Assembly (NCBI RefSeq): GCF_001625365.1
Contig: NZ_LJJF01000001.1
Span: forward strand, 3,418,501 to 3,482,500
DNA from: Streptomyces sp. MJM8645
GTDB lineage: Bacteria > Actinomycetota > Actinomycetes > Streptomycetales > Streptomycetaceae
DNA length: 64,000 nucleotides
Direction: 5' to 3'
Each line of letters starts with the position of its first letter. Within the stretch, counting starts at the first letter, position 1. Below the pieces are notes generated by a model, which saw nothing but the letters and a program-made list of their open reading frames with translations, did not search any database and was not told where the DNA came from. This document shows, piece by piece, positions 1-8,884 of the stretch. Made by a program: the position numbers and the translations under genes.

Positions 1-893
1 ACGGTGAAGACGAACAGCACGCCGGTCAGCACGCCGACCTTCTCGAAGCCGCCGAACAGGCTGACCTTGCCGACCAGGCCGAAGTCCGGGGCGGCGACCG
101 GGTTGCCCGGCCAGGCCGGGACGGTCAGGCCCCACTTGAGCGCCGGGACGTCGACGAGCTTGTCGATCACCACGGCGAGCGCGGTGCTGACCACGATGCT
201 GATCAGGATGGCGCCGGGCACCTTGCGGATCAGCAGGACGAGGGTGAGCAGCAGGCCAAACACGAAGATCAGCACCGGCCAGCCGAGCAGGTGCCCGCTG
301 CCGCCGAGCTGCAGCGGGACGGTGGTGTGCGCGGCGTCCGGCATGCGGCTGACGAAGCCGGAGTCGACCAGGCCGACGAGGGCGATGAACAGGCCGATAC
401 CGATCGCGATGGCCTTGCGCAGCCCGAGCGGCACGGCGTTCATGACCCGCTCGCGCAGGCCGGTGGCGACCAGCAGCATGATCGCGAAGCCGGCCAGCAC
501 GACCATGCCCATGGCGTCCGGCCAGGTCATCTTGGGGGCGAGCTGGAGCGCCACGATGGTGTTGACGCCGAGGCCGGCGGCCAGGCCGATCGGGACGTTG
601 CCGATCACGCCCATCAGCAGGGTGGTGAGACCTGCGGTGAGGGCGGTGGCGGTGACCAGCTGGGCGCTGTCCAGGTGGGCCCCGGTCATGTCCGTGGCGC
701 TGCCCAGGATGATCGGGTTGAGCACCAGGATGTACGCCATGGTGAAGAAGGTGGCGACGCCGCCGCGGATCTCGCGCGGCAGGGTGGAGCCGCGCTCGCT
801 GATCCGGAAGTAGCGGTCCAGGGCGCCGGCGGGGGGCTTGGGGGCGCTGGAGGCGGGTTCGGGCGACTCGGTGGTCGGCTGGACCACAGGCAT
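1..893 (-). CDS. NCS2-family purine permease (3' part outside window)
   Basis: This encodes the first ~297 residues of a multispanning transporter of the NCS2 (AzgA/PbuG-like) family, which imports adenine, guanine or hypoxanthine with protons. The sequence shows the family hallmark near residue 40, where RGGVATFFTMAYILVLNP opens the first membrane segment, followed by regularly spaced hydrophobic helices and the LGVNTIVA segment. The ATG at 893 is preceded by GAGGA about 8 nt upstream. The reading frame runs off the left edge, so the C-terminal part is missing only because of the window. It diverges from the small DUF2530 gene. The exact purine cannot be told from sequence. Confidence 0.88.
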   Translation of the reverse strand, partial: MPVVQPTTESPEPASSAPKPPAGALDRYFRISERGSTLPREIRGGVATFFTMAYILVLNPIILGSATDMTGAHLDSAQLVTATALTAGLTTLLMGVIGNVPIGLAAGLGVNTIVALQLAPKMTWPDAMGMVVLAGFAIMLLVATGLRERVMNAVPLGLRKAIAIGIGLFIALVGLVDSGFVSRMPDAAHTTVPLQLGGSGHLLGWPVLIFVFGLLLTLVLLIRKVPGAILISIVVSTALAVVIDKLVDVPALKWGLTVPAWPGNPVAAPDFGLVGKVSLFGGFEKVGVLTGVLFVFT

Positions 894-1055
894 GCGTGCG
901 TCCTCTGTGGGGGAGCTGAGGAGGGGGGACGCCCGGGGCGACGGTGGCCGGGCGGGGAACTTTCAGTATGGTTTCCCGATCGCACACGCGCTATCTTCGC
1001 GCGTAGAAACCAGAGGGCCCCTGCGGGCCTGCCGCCGCACCGTACGCTAGGCCCC

Positions 1056-1358
1056 ATGCCCAAGACGCCGCTGCACCCCTCGCCCCCTCCGCTGGAGGCC
1101 AACGACGTCGCCATCGTCGGCGGCGGCACGGTGCTGTGGTTCGTCGCCTTCCTGGCCCTGCTCCCCTTCCAGGGCACCCTCTCCGACCACGGCCACGGCA
1201 CCTGGCCGTGGATCTGCCTCTCCGGCGGCCTGCTCGGCCTGATCGGCCTCTGGTACTGCCGCGCCCGACGGGACGCCATCGCCCGCGACCGCGCCGCCGA
1301 GGCCGCGAACCGGGCGGCCGGAGACGACGGCCAGGACCCGGCCACCCAGTCGGACTGA
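1056..1358 (+). CDS. DUF2530 small membrane protein
   Basis: A 100-residue protein with two predicted membrane spans (about residues 22-42 and 52-70, joined by a short His/Gly-rich loop) and a basic then acidic, Ala-rich tail that should be cytoplasmic. Composition and placement next to an NCS2 permease match the actinobacterial DUF2530 family, whose function is unknown. The ATG at 1056 is the first one that gives a membrane protein without a long low-complexity extension. It is transcribed away from the permease, so the 160-bp gap should carry both promoters. Family assignment is from memory of the family pattern rather than a search. Confidence 0.72.
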   Translation: MPKTPLHPSPPPLEANDVAIVGGGTVLWFVAFLALLPFQGTLSDHGHGTWPWICLSGGLLGLIGLWYCRARRDAIARDRAAEAANRAAGDDGQDPATQSD

Positions 1359-1410
1359 ATAGTCCTTTAGTAGCACGCACCGGACATAAGGCACCCGTAG
1401 AGTCGGTGCC

Positions 1411-3885
1411 ATGACGCAGCCTGCCCACCCCGCGGAAGAGCAGCCCGGCGACGCCGACCGCCCCGACGGTGCGCACCCCCTCGGGCTGCTGCCCGGCCGA
1501 CGCGGCGGGCTGACCTCCGCCGAGGTGGCCGAACGCGTCGCGCGCGGACAGGTCAACGACGTCCCCGTACGGTCCAGCCGCTCCGCCAAGGAGATCGTCC
1601 GGGCCAACGTCTTCACCCGCTTCAACGCGATCATCGGCGTGATGTTCGGGATCATCCTGATCGTCGGCCCGCTCCAGGACGGCCTGTTCGGCCTGGTCAT
1701 CGTCGCCAACACGGCGATCGGCATCATCCAGGAGCTGCGCGCCAAGAAGACCCTGGACAGCCTGGCCCTGATCGGCGAGGCCCGCCCCGAGGTCCGCCGG
1801 GACGGCACCGTCGAACAGATCTCCGTCGCCGAGATCGTGCTCGACGACACGGTGCTGCTCGGCATCGGCGACAAGGTGATCGTCGACGGCGAGGTCACCG
1901 AGGCGGACGGCCTGGAGATCGACGAGTCGCTGCTCACCGGCGAGCCCGACCCCGTCCTCAAACAGCCCGGCGACCAGGTCATGTCCGGCAGCTTCGTGGT
2001 GGCCGGCGCGGGCGCGTTCACCGCCACCAGGGTCGGCCGCGAGGCGTACGCGGCGCAGCTCGCCGAGGAGGCCAGCCGGTTCACCCTGGTGAAGTCGGAG
2101 CTGCGCAGCGGCATCAACAGCATCCTGCGCTTCATCACCTACCTGCTGATCCCCACCGCCATCGGCCTGATCATCAGCCAGCTGGCCGTCGAGGGCCGCG
2201 ACTGGCGCGAGGCCGTGCGCCGGATGGTGGCCGGGATCGTACCGATGGTCCCCGAGGGGCTGGTCCTGCTGACCTCGGTCGCCTTCGCGATCGGCGTGAT
2301 CCGGCTGGGCCGCAAGCAGTGCCTGGTCCAGGAGCTCCCGGCGATCGAGGGCCTGGCCCGGGTCGACACCGTCTGCCTGGACAAGACCGGCACCCTCACC
2401 GAGGGCGGCATGGACGTCGTCGACCTGCGGGTCCTCTCCGACGGCGAGCCCGGCGCCCCCGACCCGGACACCATCAAGCACGCGCTCGGCATGATGGCCG
2501 GCGCCGACGCCCGCCCCAACCCCTCCATGCAGGCGGTCATCGACGCCTACGGGCGCGGCGACGGCGGCGCCCCGGGGGCCGGCGGCTCCCCGGCCGCCGA
2601 CGGTTGGCGGGTGATCGAGGCGATGCCGTTCTCCTCCGCCCGCAAGTGGAGCGGCGTGCAGCTGCTGGAGCCGCAGGGCGGCGAGGCCAGCTGGCTGCTC
2701 GGCGCCCCCGACGTGCTGCTGCCCGCCGGGCACCCGGCGCTCACCGAGGTCGACGAGCTGGGCGCCAAGGGCCTGCGGGTGCTGCTGCTCGGCCGCACCC
2801 CCACCCCGCTGGACTCCCCCGACCCGGCCGACGGGCTCGCCCCGCTCGCCCTGGTGGTGCTCCAGCAGCGGCTGCGCAACGACGCCGCCGCCACCCTGCG
2901 CTACTTCGAGGGCCAGCAGGTGCAGGCCAAGGTCATCTCCGGCGACGCCGCGGTCTCGGTCGGCGCGGTCGCCAGCCATCTCGGTCTGCCCGGCGCCGAC
3001 CACCCGCTGGACGCCCGGACGCTGCCCGCCGAACCGGACGCCCTCGCCGACACGGCCGAACGGACCACCGTCTTCGGCCGGGTCACCCCGCAGCAGAAGC
3101 GCCAGCTGGTCGCCGCCCTGCAGTCCCGCGGACACACCGTGGCGATGACCGGAGACGGCGTCAACGACGTGCTCGCGCTCAAGGACGCCGACATCGGCGT
3201 GGCGATGGGCACCGGCAGCGACGCCACCAAGGCGGTCGCCCAGATCGTGCTGCTCAACGACTCCTTCGCCACCCTGCCCTCGGTGGTCGCCGAGGGCCGC
3301 CGGGTGATCGGCAACATCGAGCGGGTCGCGGGCCTGTTCCTGGTGAAGACGGTCTACTCGGTCCTGCTGGCCCTGCTGGTGATCTTCACCCACTCGCCGT
3401 ACCCGTTCCTGCCCCGGCACTCCACCGTGCTCTCCACCCTCACCATCGGCGTGCCGGCCTTCTTCCTCGCCCTCGCCCCCAATAACGAGCGGGCCCGCAC
3501 CGGCTTCGTGAAGCGCGTCCTGCGGCTCGCCGTGCCGGGCGGCGTCATCGCCGGCACCGGCACCTTCGTCGCCTACGCGCTGGCCCGCTCCGACCACGCG
3601 ACCGACCTCAAGGCCGACACCAGCGTTGCCACCCTGACGCTCTTCCTGATCGCCATCTGGGTGCTCGCCATCGTCGCCCGCCCCTACAACTGGTGGCGCC
3701 TGCTGCTGATCGGCACCATGGGCGGCGCCTTCGCCCTGGTCCTGCTGGTGCCCTGGCTGGCGGAGTTCTTCCAGCTCTCGCTGGTGGGCACCCGCGACCC
3801 CCTGGTCGGCGTCGGCATCGCGGTGGTCTGCGGCCTGGCCCTGGAGATCGCCTGGCGCTTCATGAAGCGCCGCGTCGACTCCTGA
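1411..3885 (+). CDS. Cation-transporting P-type ATPase (HAD-IC)
   Basis: An 824-residue P-type ATPase that should pump a cation across the membrane. Visible landmarks in order are the actuator LLTGEPD motif near residue 175, the membrane VPEGLVLLTS segment (the PEGL variant of the ion-site PEGLP), the phosphorylation motif DKTGTLT with Asp324, and the hinge MTGDGVNDVLALKDAD. Several C-terminal spans follow. There is no N-terminal metal-binding CxxC and no CPC/SPC motif in the ion helix, so a heavy-metal P1B pump is unlikely. The layout is closer to the P2/P3-like or unclassified cation pumps common in actinobacteria. The substrate is unknown. It starts 52 bp after the DUF2530 gene and may be co-transcribed. 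Confidence 0.9.
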   Translation: MTQPAHPAEEQPGDADRPDGAHPLGLLPGRRGGLTSAEVAERVARGQVNDVPVRSSRSAKEIVRANVFTRFNAIIGVMFGIILIVGPLQDGLFGLVIVANTAIGIIQELRAKKTLDSLALIGEARPEVRRDGTVEQISVAEIVLDDTVLLGIGDKVIVDGEVTEADGLEIDESLLTGEPDPVLKQPGDQVMSGSFVVAGAGAFTATRVGREAYAAQLAEEASRFTLVKSELRSGINSILRFITYLLIPTAIGLIISQLAVEGRDWREAVRRMVAGIVPMVPEGLVLLTSVAFAIGVIRLGRKQCLVQELPAIEGLARVDTVCLDKTGTLTEGGMDVVDLRVLSDGEPGAPDPDTIKHALGMMAGADARPNPSMQAVIDAYGRGDGGAPGAGGSPAADGWRVIEAMPFSSARKWSGVQLLEPQGGEASWLLGAPDVLLPAGHPALTEVDELGAKGLRVLLLGRTPTPLDSPDPADGLAPLALVVLQQRLRNDAAATLRYFEGQQVQAKVISGDAAVSVGAVASHLGLPGADHPLDARTLPAEPDALADTAERTTVFGRVTPQQKRQLVAALQSRGHTVAMTGDGVNDVLALKDADIGVAMGTGSDATKAVAQIVLLNDSFATLPSVVAEGRRVIGNIERVAGLFLVKTVYSVLLALLVIFTHSPYPFLPRHSTVLSTLTIGVPAFFLALAPNNERARTGFVKRVLRLAVPGGVIAGTGTFVAYALARSDHATDLKADTSVATLTLFLIAIWVLAIVARPYNWWRLLLIGTMGGAFALVLLVPWLAEFFQLSLVGTRDPLVGVGIAVVCGLALEIAWRFMKRRVDS

Positions 3886-3970
3886 CCGGGGGCGGCGCCC
3901 CGGCCACAGACACCTCTGGCGGTCCGCCCTCCCGGCCTGCATGATGGCCAGCAGGAACGGGGGTGCCGAC

Positions 3971-4228
3971 ATGGCCCACACGGGTGGGGAAACCGAGCGC
4001 GAGACCGGGCAGGTGGAGGCGTTCACCGCCTTCCTGGCCGGCCTGCTGGCGGCCGGACTGACGGTCCTGGTCCTGGTCGGCGGCCGCTGGCTGACGAACG
4101 CCGGCGAGGTGACCGCCCCGGCGCTGCCGTGGGTGCCGACGGCCGTGAAGGCCCTGGTGGCGGCCGTCTGGCTGGCCACCACCACCGTCGTCTACCTGCG
4201 GCTCAAGCGCCGTGGGCGGGCCCGCTGA
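3971..4228 (+). CDS. Small two-span membrane protein, unknown
   Basis: An 85-residue protein with two hydrophobic segments (about residues 16-37 and 55-77) ending in a very basic KRRGRAR tail. I chose the ATG at 3971 because a GGAACGGGG purine stretch lies just upstream. An in-frame ATG at 3941 has no ribosome-binding site. It follows the P-type ATPase by 85 bp on the same strand and converges with the large sacsin-like gene, whose stop lies 4 bp away. I do not recognise a family. Confidence 0.6.
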   Translation: MAHTGGETERETGQVEAFTAFLAGLLAAGLTVLVLVGGRWLTNAGEVTAPALPWVPTAVKALVAAVWLATTTVVYLRLKRRGRAR

Positions 4229-4232
4229 GCGC

Positions 4233-7200
4233 TCAGCCCTCGAAGTCCCGCGCCGCGGACAGCTCGTACGCCCGGTCCGGATCGGTGAGCACGGCCAGCA
4301 CCTCGAACCGCCGGTGCCACTGCCCGACCGACCAGGCGAGCCCGGCCGCCAGGCCCTCCGGGGTGGCCGCGTGCAGCAGCCCGGGCACCGGCGGGAGCTC
4401 GAACTCGTCGTCCTCGTCGGCGGCCTCGGCCGCGTCCGGGTCGTAGGGCGCCTCCGGGGCGTCCGCCTCGACGTCCCAACGCCAGTCCACGGCGGCGTCG
4501 TCGCCGTCCGGGCCGACCACCAGCAGCTCCTCGTGCTCCTCGTAGGCGACCGGGCAGCCGGGCAGCAGCTCCCGCACCACGGCGGGGACCCGGTGCAGCA
4601 CGCCCTCGGAGAGCACCCGCCCGCCCGCCACCTCGCTGGCGAGCGAGACGTGCAGCCGCTCGGCGAGGTCGGCGGCGAGCGCCGGGGCGACCGGCACCAG
4701 CGGGTACGGGTGCAGGAGCTGGACGAGGTCGGGCGCGTCGGCGACGACCGCCCTGGAGGAGTCGACGACCACCGTGTGGGCCGGCCGGCGGCCGGTGTCC
4801 GGGTCGAGCGGCGGCAGCGCCCGCACCACGTCGACCGGTTCGATCCGCTCGATCTCGACCCGGGCCAACGCGCTGTGCAGGCCGTGCAGTTGGCGGTGGC
4901 CGAGGTCGGAGGCCGGATCGGTGAGCCGGTCCAGCACCTCGTCCGGGCCGTGCGGTTCGGCGAGCAGCGCGGCCAGCGTGGTGCGCACCCCGAGCGCGTG
5001 CAGGAACTGCTCGTCCAGGGTCGTCCGGGCCTCGTCGTAGAGGCCGCGCAGCAGCGGGTCGGCACCGGCGGCGCGCAGTCCGGCGGGCTCGCGGCCGTCC
5101 AGCACCGGGTGGTCGCGCAGCCACCAGGCGGTGTACGGCGGCAGGTCGGTGTAGGAGCCGTCCGGCAGCAGGGTGCGGACGGGGTTGACGACGGCGTCCC
5201 GGTACGGCGGGCGGGAGAGCGCGGCGAGCGCCTCCGGCCAGGCGTCGTCGTCGACCAGGTCGAGGTCGCGGACGGCCAGCAGTTCGGCGGCCACCGGCGG
5301 GACGCCCGCGACGTCGTCGGCCTGTAGGGCTTCGAGGGCGTCCTCGGCCCAGTCGGCGAGGCCGTCGGGCGCCTCGTCGAGCAGCCCGGTGGGGTGGCCG
5401 CCAGCCGCGCGGTCGGCGGGCGCGGTGGGGTCGAGCCGCTCCAGGTCGTCCGGGTCGAGCACCACGTCCTCGGCGCGGACGAGGACGAAGTCGGCGAGCA
5501 CGCCGACGGCGGTGAGCACCTCCGGGCCCCAGCGCTCCAGCAGCTCGTCGTCCACCCAGCCGGCGTCCTCCTCGCGGGCGAGAGCCGCGAACGGGCTGCC
5601 GGGCAGGACGAGTTCACCGGCGCGGGCGGGCTCGCCCTCGTCGTCGAGCAGGGCCAGCCGGGCCAGCCAGCGGTGCTCGCCGGCGGCCGGGCCGGCGACC
5701 TTGACCAACGCCAGGACGGCGTCCGCCAGTTCGAGCGCGGCCTCGACGTCGTCCTCGGCCACCTGGTAGGAGCGGGCGACGGCGGCCCGCACCTCGGGGG
5801 TGTCGAGCACCCCGGCCGGGGTGGCGGTGCCGGCGCCGAGCTTGGCGAGCAGCGGGTGGGCCGCCTCGGGGTGGGCGAGCCGCAGGTCGAGGGCGGCGAG
5901 CGCGTCGGCCAGCGACTCGGGGTAGCCGGGGAAGGCCGCCCAGTCGGCGTCCTCGGAGGGCAGCAGGACGCGCCGGGGCCCGGTGATGGTCCGGCCGTCG
6001 GCGAGCGGGACGGGCAGCGCGCCGAGCGCCTCCGGGTCTGCGGCGCCGAGCGCCGCGTACAGGTTGCGCCACCAGGCGGGCTCGCGGTCCAGGCCGCCGA
6101 GCTGGTCGACCACGTCGGCCAGCGGCACCCGGCGCACGTTCAGCACCCGCAGCTCGGTACGGCGCTCCAGCCCGGCCGGCAGCAGCCCGGGGAAGATCGG
6201 CGCCAGCGCCTCGACCACCGAGCCGTCCGCCCCCTCCAGCAGGGTGGCGTCCCGGGGGCGCAGCGCGGGCGTGCCCGCCTCGACCGGCGCCGGGTGCGGC
6301 AGGAACGGCGTGCCGGGCAGCCGGGAGAGGACGGCCGCGCGGAGCGCGTTGTCGAGCGCACCCTGGCCGAGCGGCCCGGGGACGAGGCCGAGCGAGCCGA
6401 GGTCGGCGCCGCGGGCGCGCAGCAGGTCGGCGTAGCTGTCGGCGGCGCGCTCGGTCAGGAAGTCGGCGAGCGCGCCGGGGGCGACGTGCCGGCGGGTGGA
6501 GTCCAGCGGGTAGGAGGCGATGAGCAGCGCGGGCAGGCCGATCGGCTCGTCGCTGGGGGTGGGCGCGTGCAGCACCGGCGCGATGCCGGGCGCCTGCGGG
6601 GTGCCGTCGGCGGCGACCGGGACGGCCCAGGTGACCGTCCAGTACGGGCGGGCGCGCTCCTCGGTGGGGCGGTCGGCGAGCAGTTCGGCGGCCAGGGTGC
6701 CGGTGGCGCCGGCGGTCTGCCAGCGGGTCCGCCGCGGCCGGCCGTCCGCGTCGTCGGTGACGGTGACCTCGGTGACGCCGTCCGGGCGGGGCTCGGCGGC
6801 GGCGCGGGTGAGCGTCCGGGTGCCCTCCGGGGTCTCCACCACGACCTCGGCGAGGCCGGGCAGGGTGAGCAGCAGCGCGTCGTCGATGCCGGCGAGCAGA
6901 CGGCGGGTCAGGTCCTCGGCGGCGGCGTCCCGCAGCGGCAGCACGACCACCGTGTCGTAACCCTCGGGGGCCGGGCCCTCGGCGGCGAACGGCAGCCGCA
7001 GCAGCGGCACGTGGCCGTCCCGGCGGCGCAGTTCCTCGGCCAGCGCGGGCTGCGCCTGGGCCAGCGAACGGGCCTCGCCCAGCGACCAGCGCACCCCGCC
7101 GGCGGCGCCGAGCACGGCGGGCTCGTCGGTGACGGCGAGCACGGCGGCGAAGCCGACGCCGAACCGGCCGACGGCGGGCGTCTCACCGCGCTTGGAGGAG

Positions 7201-7529
7201 GCGCGCAGGGTGGACAGCGACTCGACGGCGGCCGCGTCCAGCGGGGCCCCGGTGTTGGCGGCGGCGAGCACGCCGTCGGCGAGGGTGAGCCGCAGCCGGC
7301 CGGGACCGTGCCCGGCCCGGACCGCGGCGTCGGCCGCGTTCTGCGCCAACTCGACGACCAGGCGGTCGCGGTAGCCGCCGAGCGCGAGTTCCTCCTCGGC
7401 GTTGGCGTCCTCCCGGAACCGGGCCGGCGAGGCGGCCCAGGCGTCCAGCACCCGCCGGCGCAGCGCGGCGCTCCCGAAGGGGTCCGCGAGGTGCTCGTCC
7501 GTGCTGCTGCCGATGATCCGAGGTTCCAC
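4233..7529 (-). CDS. Giant sacsin/Hsp90-like GHKL ATPase
   Basis: A ~1098-residue protein whose N-terminal ~230 residues carry a GHKL (Hsp90/sacsin type) ATP-binding fold: the N-box LVVELAQNAADAA holds the Glu and Asn that bind ATP and Mg, a DG..NTG turn follows, and the lid GRFGVGFAAVLAVTD comes near residue 115. The rest is a long acidic, Leu/Ala-rich region with no second enzyme motif that I can see. In streptomycetes such genes are annotated as sacsin N-terminal ATP-binding-like or molecular chaperone proteins; the function is not established. I prefer the GTG at 7529, with AGG about 5 nt upstream; an ATG at 7574 would add 15 residues but sits too close to its purine run. It is preceded by DUF3027 on the same strand. 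Confidence 0.82.
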   Translation of the reverse strand: MEPRIIGSSTDEHLADPFGSAALRRRVLDAWAASPARFREDANAEEELALGGYRDRLVVELAQNAADAAVRAGHGPGRLRLTLADGVLAAANTGAPLDAAAVESLSTLRASSKRGETPAVGRFGVGFAAVLAVTDEPAVLGAAGGVRWSLGEARSLAQAQPALAEELRRRDGHVPLLRLPFAAEGPAPEGYDTVVVLPLRDAAAEDLTRRLLAGIDDALLLTLPGLAEVVVETPEGTRTLTRAAAEPRPDGVTEVTVTDDADGRPRRTRWQTAGATGTLAAELLADRPTEERARPYWTVTWAVPVAADGTPQAPGIAPVLHAPTPSDEPIGLPALLIASYPLDSTRRHVAPGALADFLTERAADSYADLLRARGADLGSLGLVPGPLGQGALDNALRAAVLSRLPGTPFLPHPAPVEAGTPALRPRDATLLEGADGSVVEALAPIFPGLLPAGLERRTELRVLNVRRVPLADVVDQLGGLDREPAWWRNLYAALGAADPEALGALPVPLADGRTITGPRRVLLPSEDADWAAFPGYPESLADALAALDLRLAHPEAAHPLLAKLGAGTATPAGVLDTPEVRAAVARSYQVAEDDVEAALELADAVLALVKVAGPAAGEHRWLARLALLDDEGEPARAGELVLPGSPFAALAREEDAGWVDDELLERWGPEVLTAVGVLADFVLVRAEDVVLDPDDLERLDPTAPADRAAGGHPTGLLDEAPDGLADWAEDALEALQADDVAGVPPVAAELLAVRDLDLVDDDAWPEALAALSRPPYRDAVVNPVRTLLPDGSYTDLPPYTAWWLRDHPVLDGREPAGLRAAGADPLLRGLYDEARTTLDEQFLHALGVRTTLAALLAEPHGPDEVLDRLTDPASDLGHRQLHGLHSALARVEIERIEPVDVVRALPPLDPDTGRRPAHTVVVDSSRAVVADAPDLVQLLHPYPLVPVAPALAADLAERLHVSLASEVAGGRVLSEGVLHRVPAVVRELLPGCPVAYEEHEELLVVGPDGDDAAVDWRWDVEADAPEAPYDPDAAEAADEDDEFELPPVPGLLHAATPEGLAAGLAWSVGQWHRRFEVLAVLTDPDRAYELSAARDFEG

Positions 7530-7653
7530 TGGACCTGCCGCCTTCCGCCGCCCTGTACTTCGTACGGGGGGCATTCTCCCCCGCCCCGGCCGCTGCTCCG
7601 GACCGCGCCCCCGCCGCCGGGCGCCCGCAGGGCCCCCACCCGCACGAACGCCA

Positions 7654-7686
7654 CGGCCCGCCCCACCGGTTCGGTGGAGCGGGCCG
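7654..7686 (-). terminator. Hairpin terminator after the DUF3027 gene
   Basis: A 15-bp stem with one mismatch and a 3-nt GTT loop lies 20 bp past the DUF3027 stop. It should end that transcript before the sacsin-like gene, which would then need its own promoter. Confidence 0.6.
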
Positions 7687-7705
7687 CAAGCGAGAACAGG
7701 TCCGG

Positions 7706-8599
7706 TCAGGAGTGCCCGAGCTCCTCCGCCGGGGCGTCCGGCTCGACCGAGCCGGAGGTGCGGTCCGGGTGCAGCTGCATCGGCTCGACCACCAGCTCGT
7801 CCAGGATCAGCTCGGACGGCGCCGGCGGGGCCGGGATGACGGCCGCCTCGGAGTGCCCGCCGCAGCCGTACGCGAAGGAGACGATCTGCCCGTCCGCCGG
7901 CCCGAACTCGTTGCCGCACACGCCGAAGGCCTGTCCGAGCGAGCCGCCGATCGGGATCAGGAAGCCGCAGCTGCCGCACGCGGCGGGCGCGGCCTGCGCC
8001 ATCGGCGTCTGCGAGCCGTGCGCCTTCTCCCAGCGGTCGGCGGCCAGGTGCAGGCCGAGCCGGGAGAGCACCCGGCTACGGCCCATGCCGAGCTCCTCGG
8101 CGACGGCGTTGATCCGGGCCCGGGCCGGGGCGGGCTGGATGCCCGGGTCGGTGACGACCACGTCCTCCTCGGCCGCGAGGGCGACCGCGGAGTTCGGGGC
8201 GGGCTCGTCCTCGCCGCTCCAGCCGGGTTCCAGGCGCGCGTCGTCGGCGTCGGTGGGCAGCAGGTCGCCCGGGCCCATGTCACCGGGGCGCAGCCGCTCG
8301 CTCCACGGCACCCACTGGGGGGCGAGGACGGCGTCGGCGCCGGGCAGCAGGACGACCTCGTCGAGGGTGACGTTCTTCGCGCGCGGGGCACGGGCGACGG
8401 TGACCGCCCAGTGCCAGCCACGGTAGGCGGCGTCCAGGCACTCGAAGGTGTGGGTGACGACGCGGTCGGCGTCCGCCTGGGCGCCGAGATGTGGTCCGAC
8501 GGTCTCCGGGCCGACGGCCTCCTCGGCCGCCTTCCGGGCGAGTTCGACGGCCTCGGCACAGAGCCGATCGGGGGTACGGCTTCGCATCGCAGCACTCAC
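7706..8599 (-). CDS. DUF3027 family protein with a zinc-ribbon-like tail
   Basis: A 297-residue soluble protein of the actinobacterial DUF3027 family, with no known function. The conserved N-terminal half contains HTFECLDAAYRGWHWAV and the PWSERLRPGDMGPGDLLP segment. The C-terminal third has four cysteines in two pairs (CGSCG ... VCGNEFGP ... YGCGG), which looks like a zinc knuckle, and ends in an acidic tail. Its conservation next to an MFS gene and the futalosine genes in streptomycetes, as I remember it, suggests a housekeeping role. It is divergent from the MFS gene across a 285-bp gap. Confidence 0.75.
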   Translation of the reverse strand: MSAAMRSRTPDRLCAEAVELARKAAEEAVGPETVGPHLGAQADADRVVTHTFECLDAAYRGWHWAVTVARAPRAKNVTLDEVVLLPGADAVLAPQWVPWSERLRPGDMGPGDLLPTDADDARLEPGWSGEDEPAPNSAVALAAEEDVVVTDPGIQPAPARARINAVAEELGMGRSRVLSRLGLHLAADRWEKAHGSQTPMAQAAPAACGSCGFLIPIGGSLGQAFGVCGNEFGPADGQIVSFAYGCGGHSEAAVIPAPPAPSELILDELVVEPMQLHPDRTSGSVEPDAPAEELGHS

Positions 8600-8884
8600 G
8601 GCGTCGATTCTCTCCCAGTTCTTCTGTCGCCCACGGCGTGTTGCCTGTTCCGTCGCGGCTCGATAGTCCCTTGTCCATTCTGCGCGACCAGAGGCCGCCG
8701 CGGATACCGGCCGCGCCGCTCGTCCGGGCCTGCCGGCGCCCCGGCGCTCGGCACGCGGCCCCTGGGCAGGCTACCCGCCGGTCGGCGCCCCAGCACAGTC
8801 CGGGGCGGTGGCGGCCGTTCCGGGGCCGCGCCGAGGGGGGTGGATTCCCGCGTCACTGCGGCGATTCTGGGGCAGGATGGGCAT

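Noticed and set aside
991..4185. A ~1060-residue open frame antisense to the P-type ATPase
   Set aside because: Long antisense frames are expected in such GC-rich DNA; its product is low-complexity Gly/Asp/Arg-rich and shows no domain.
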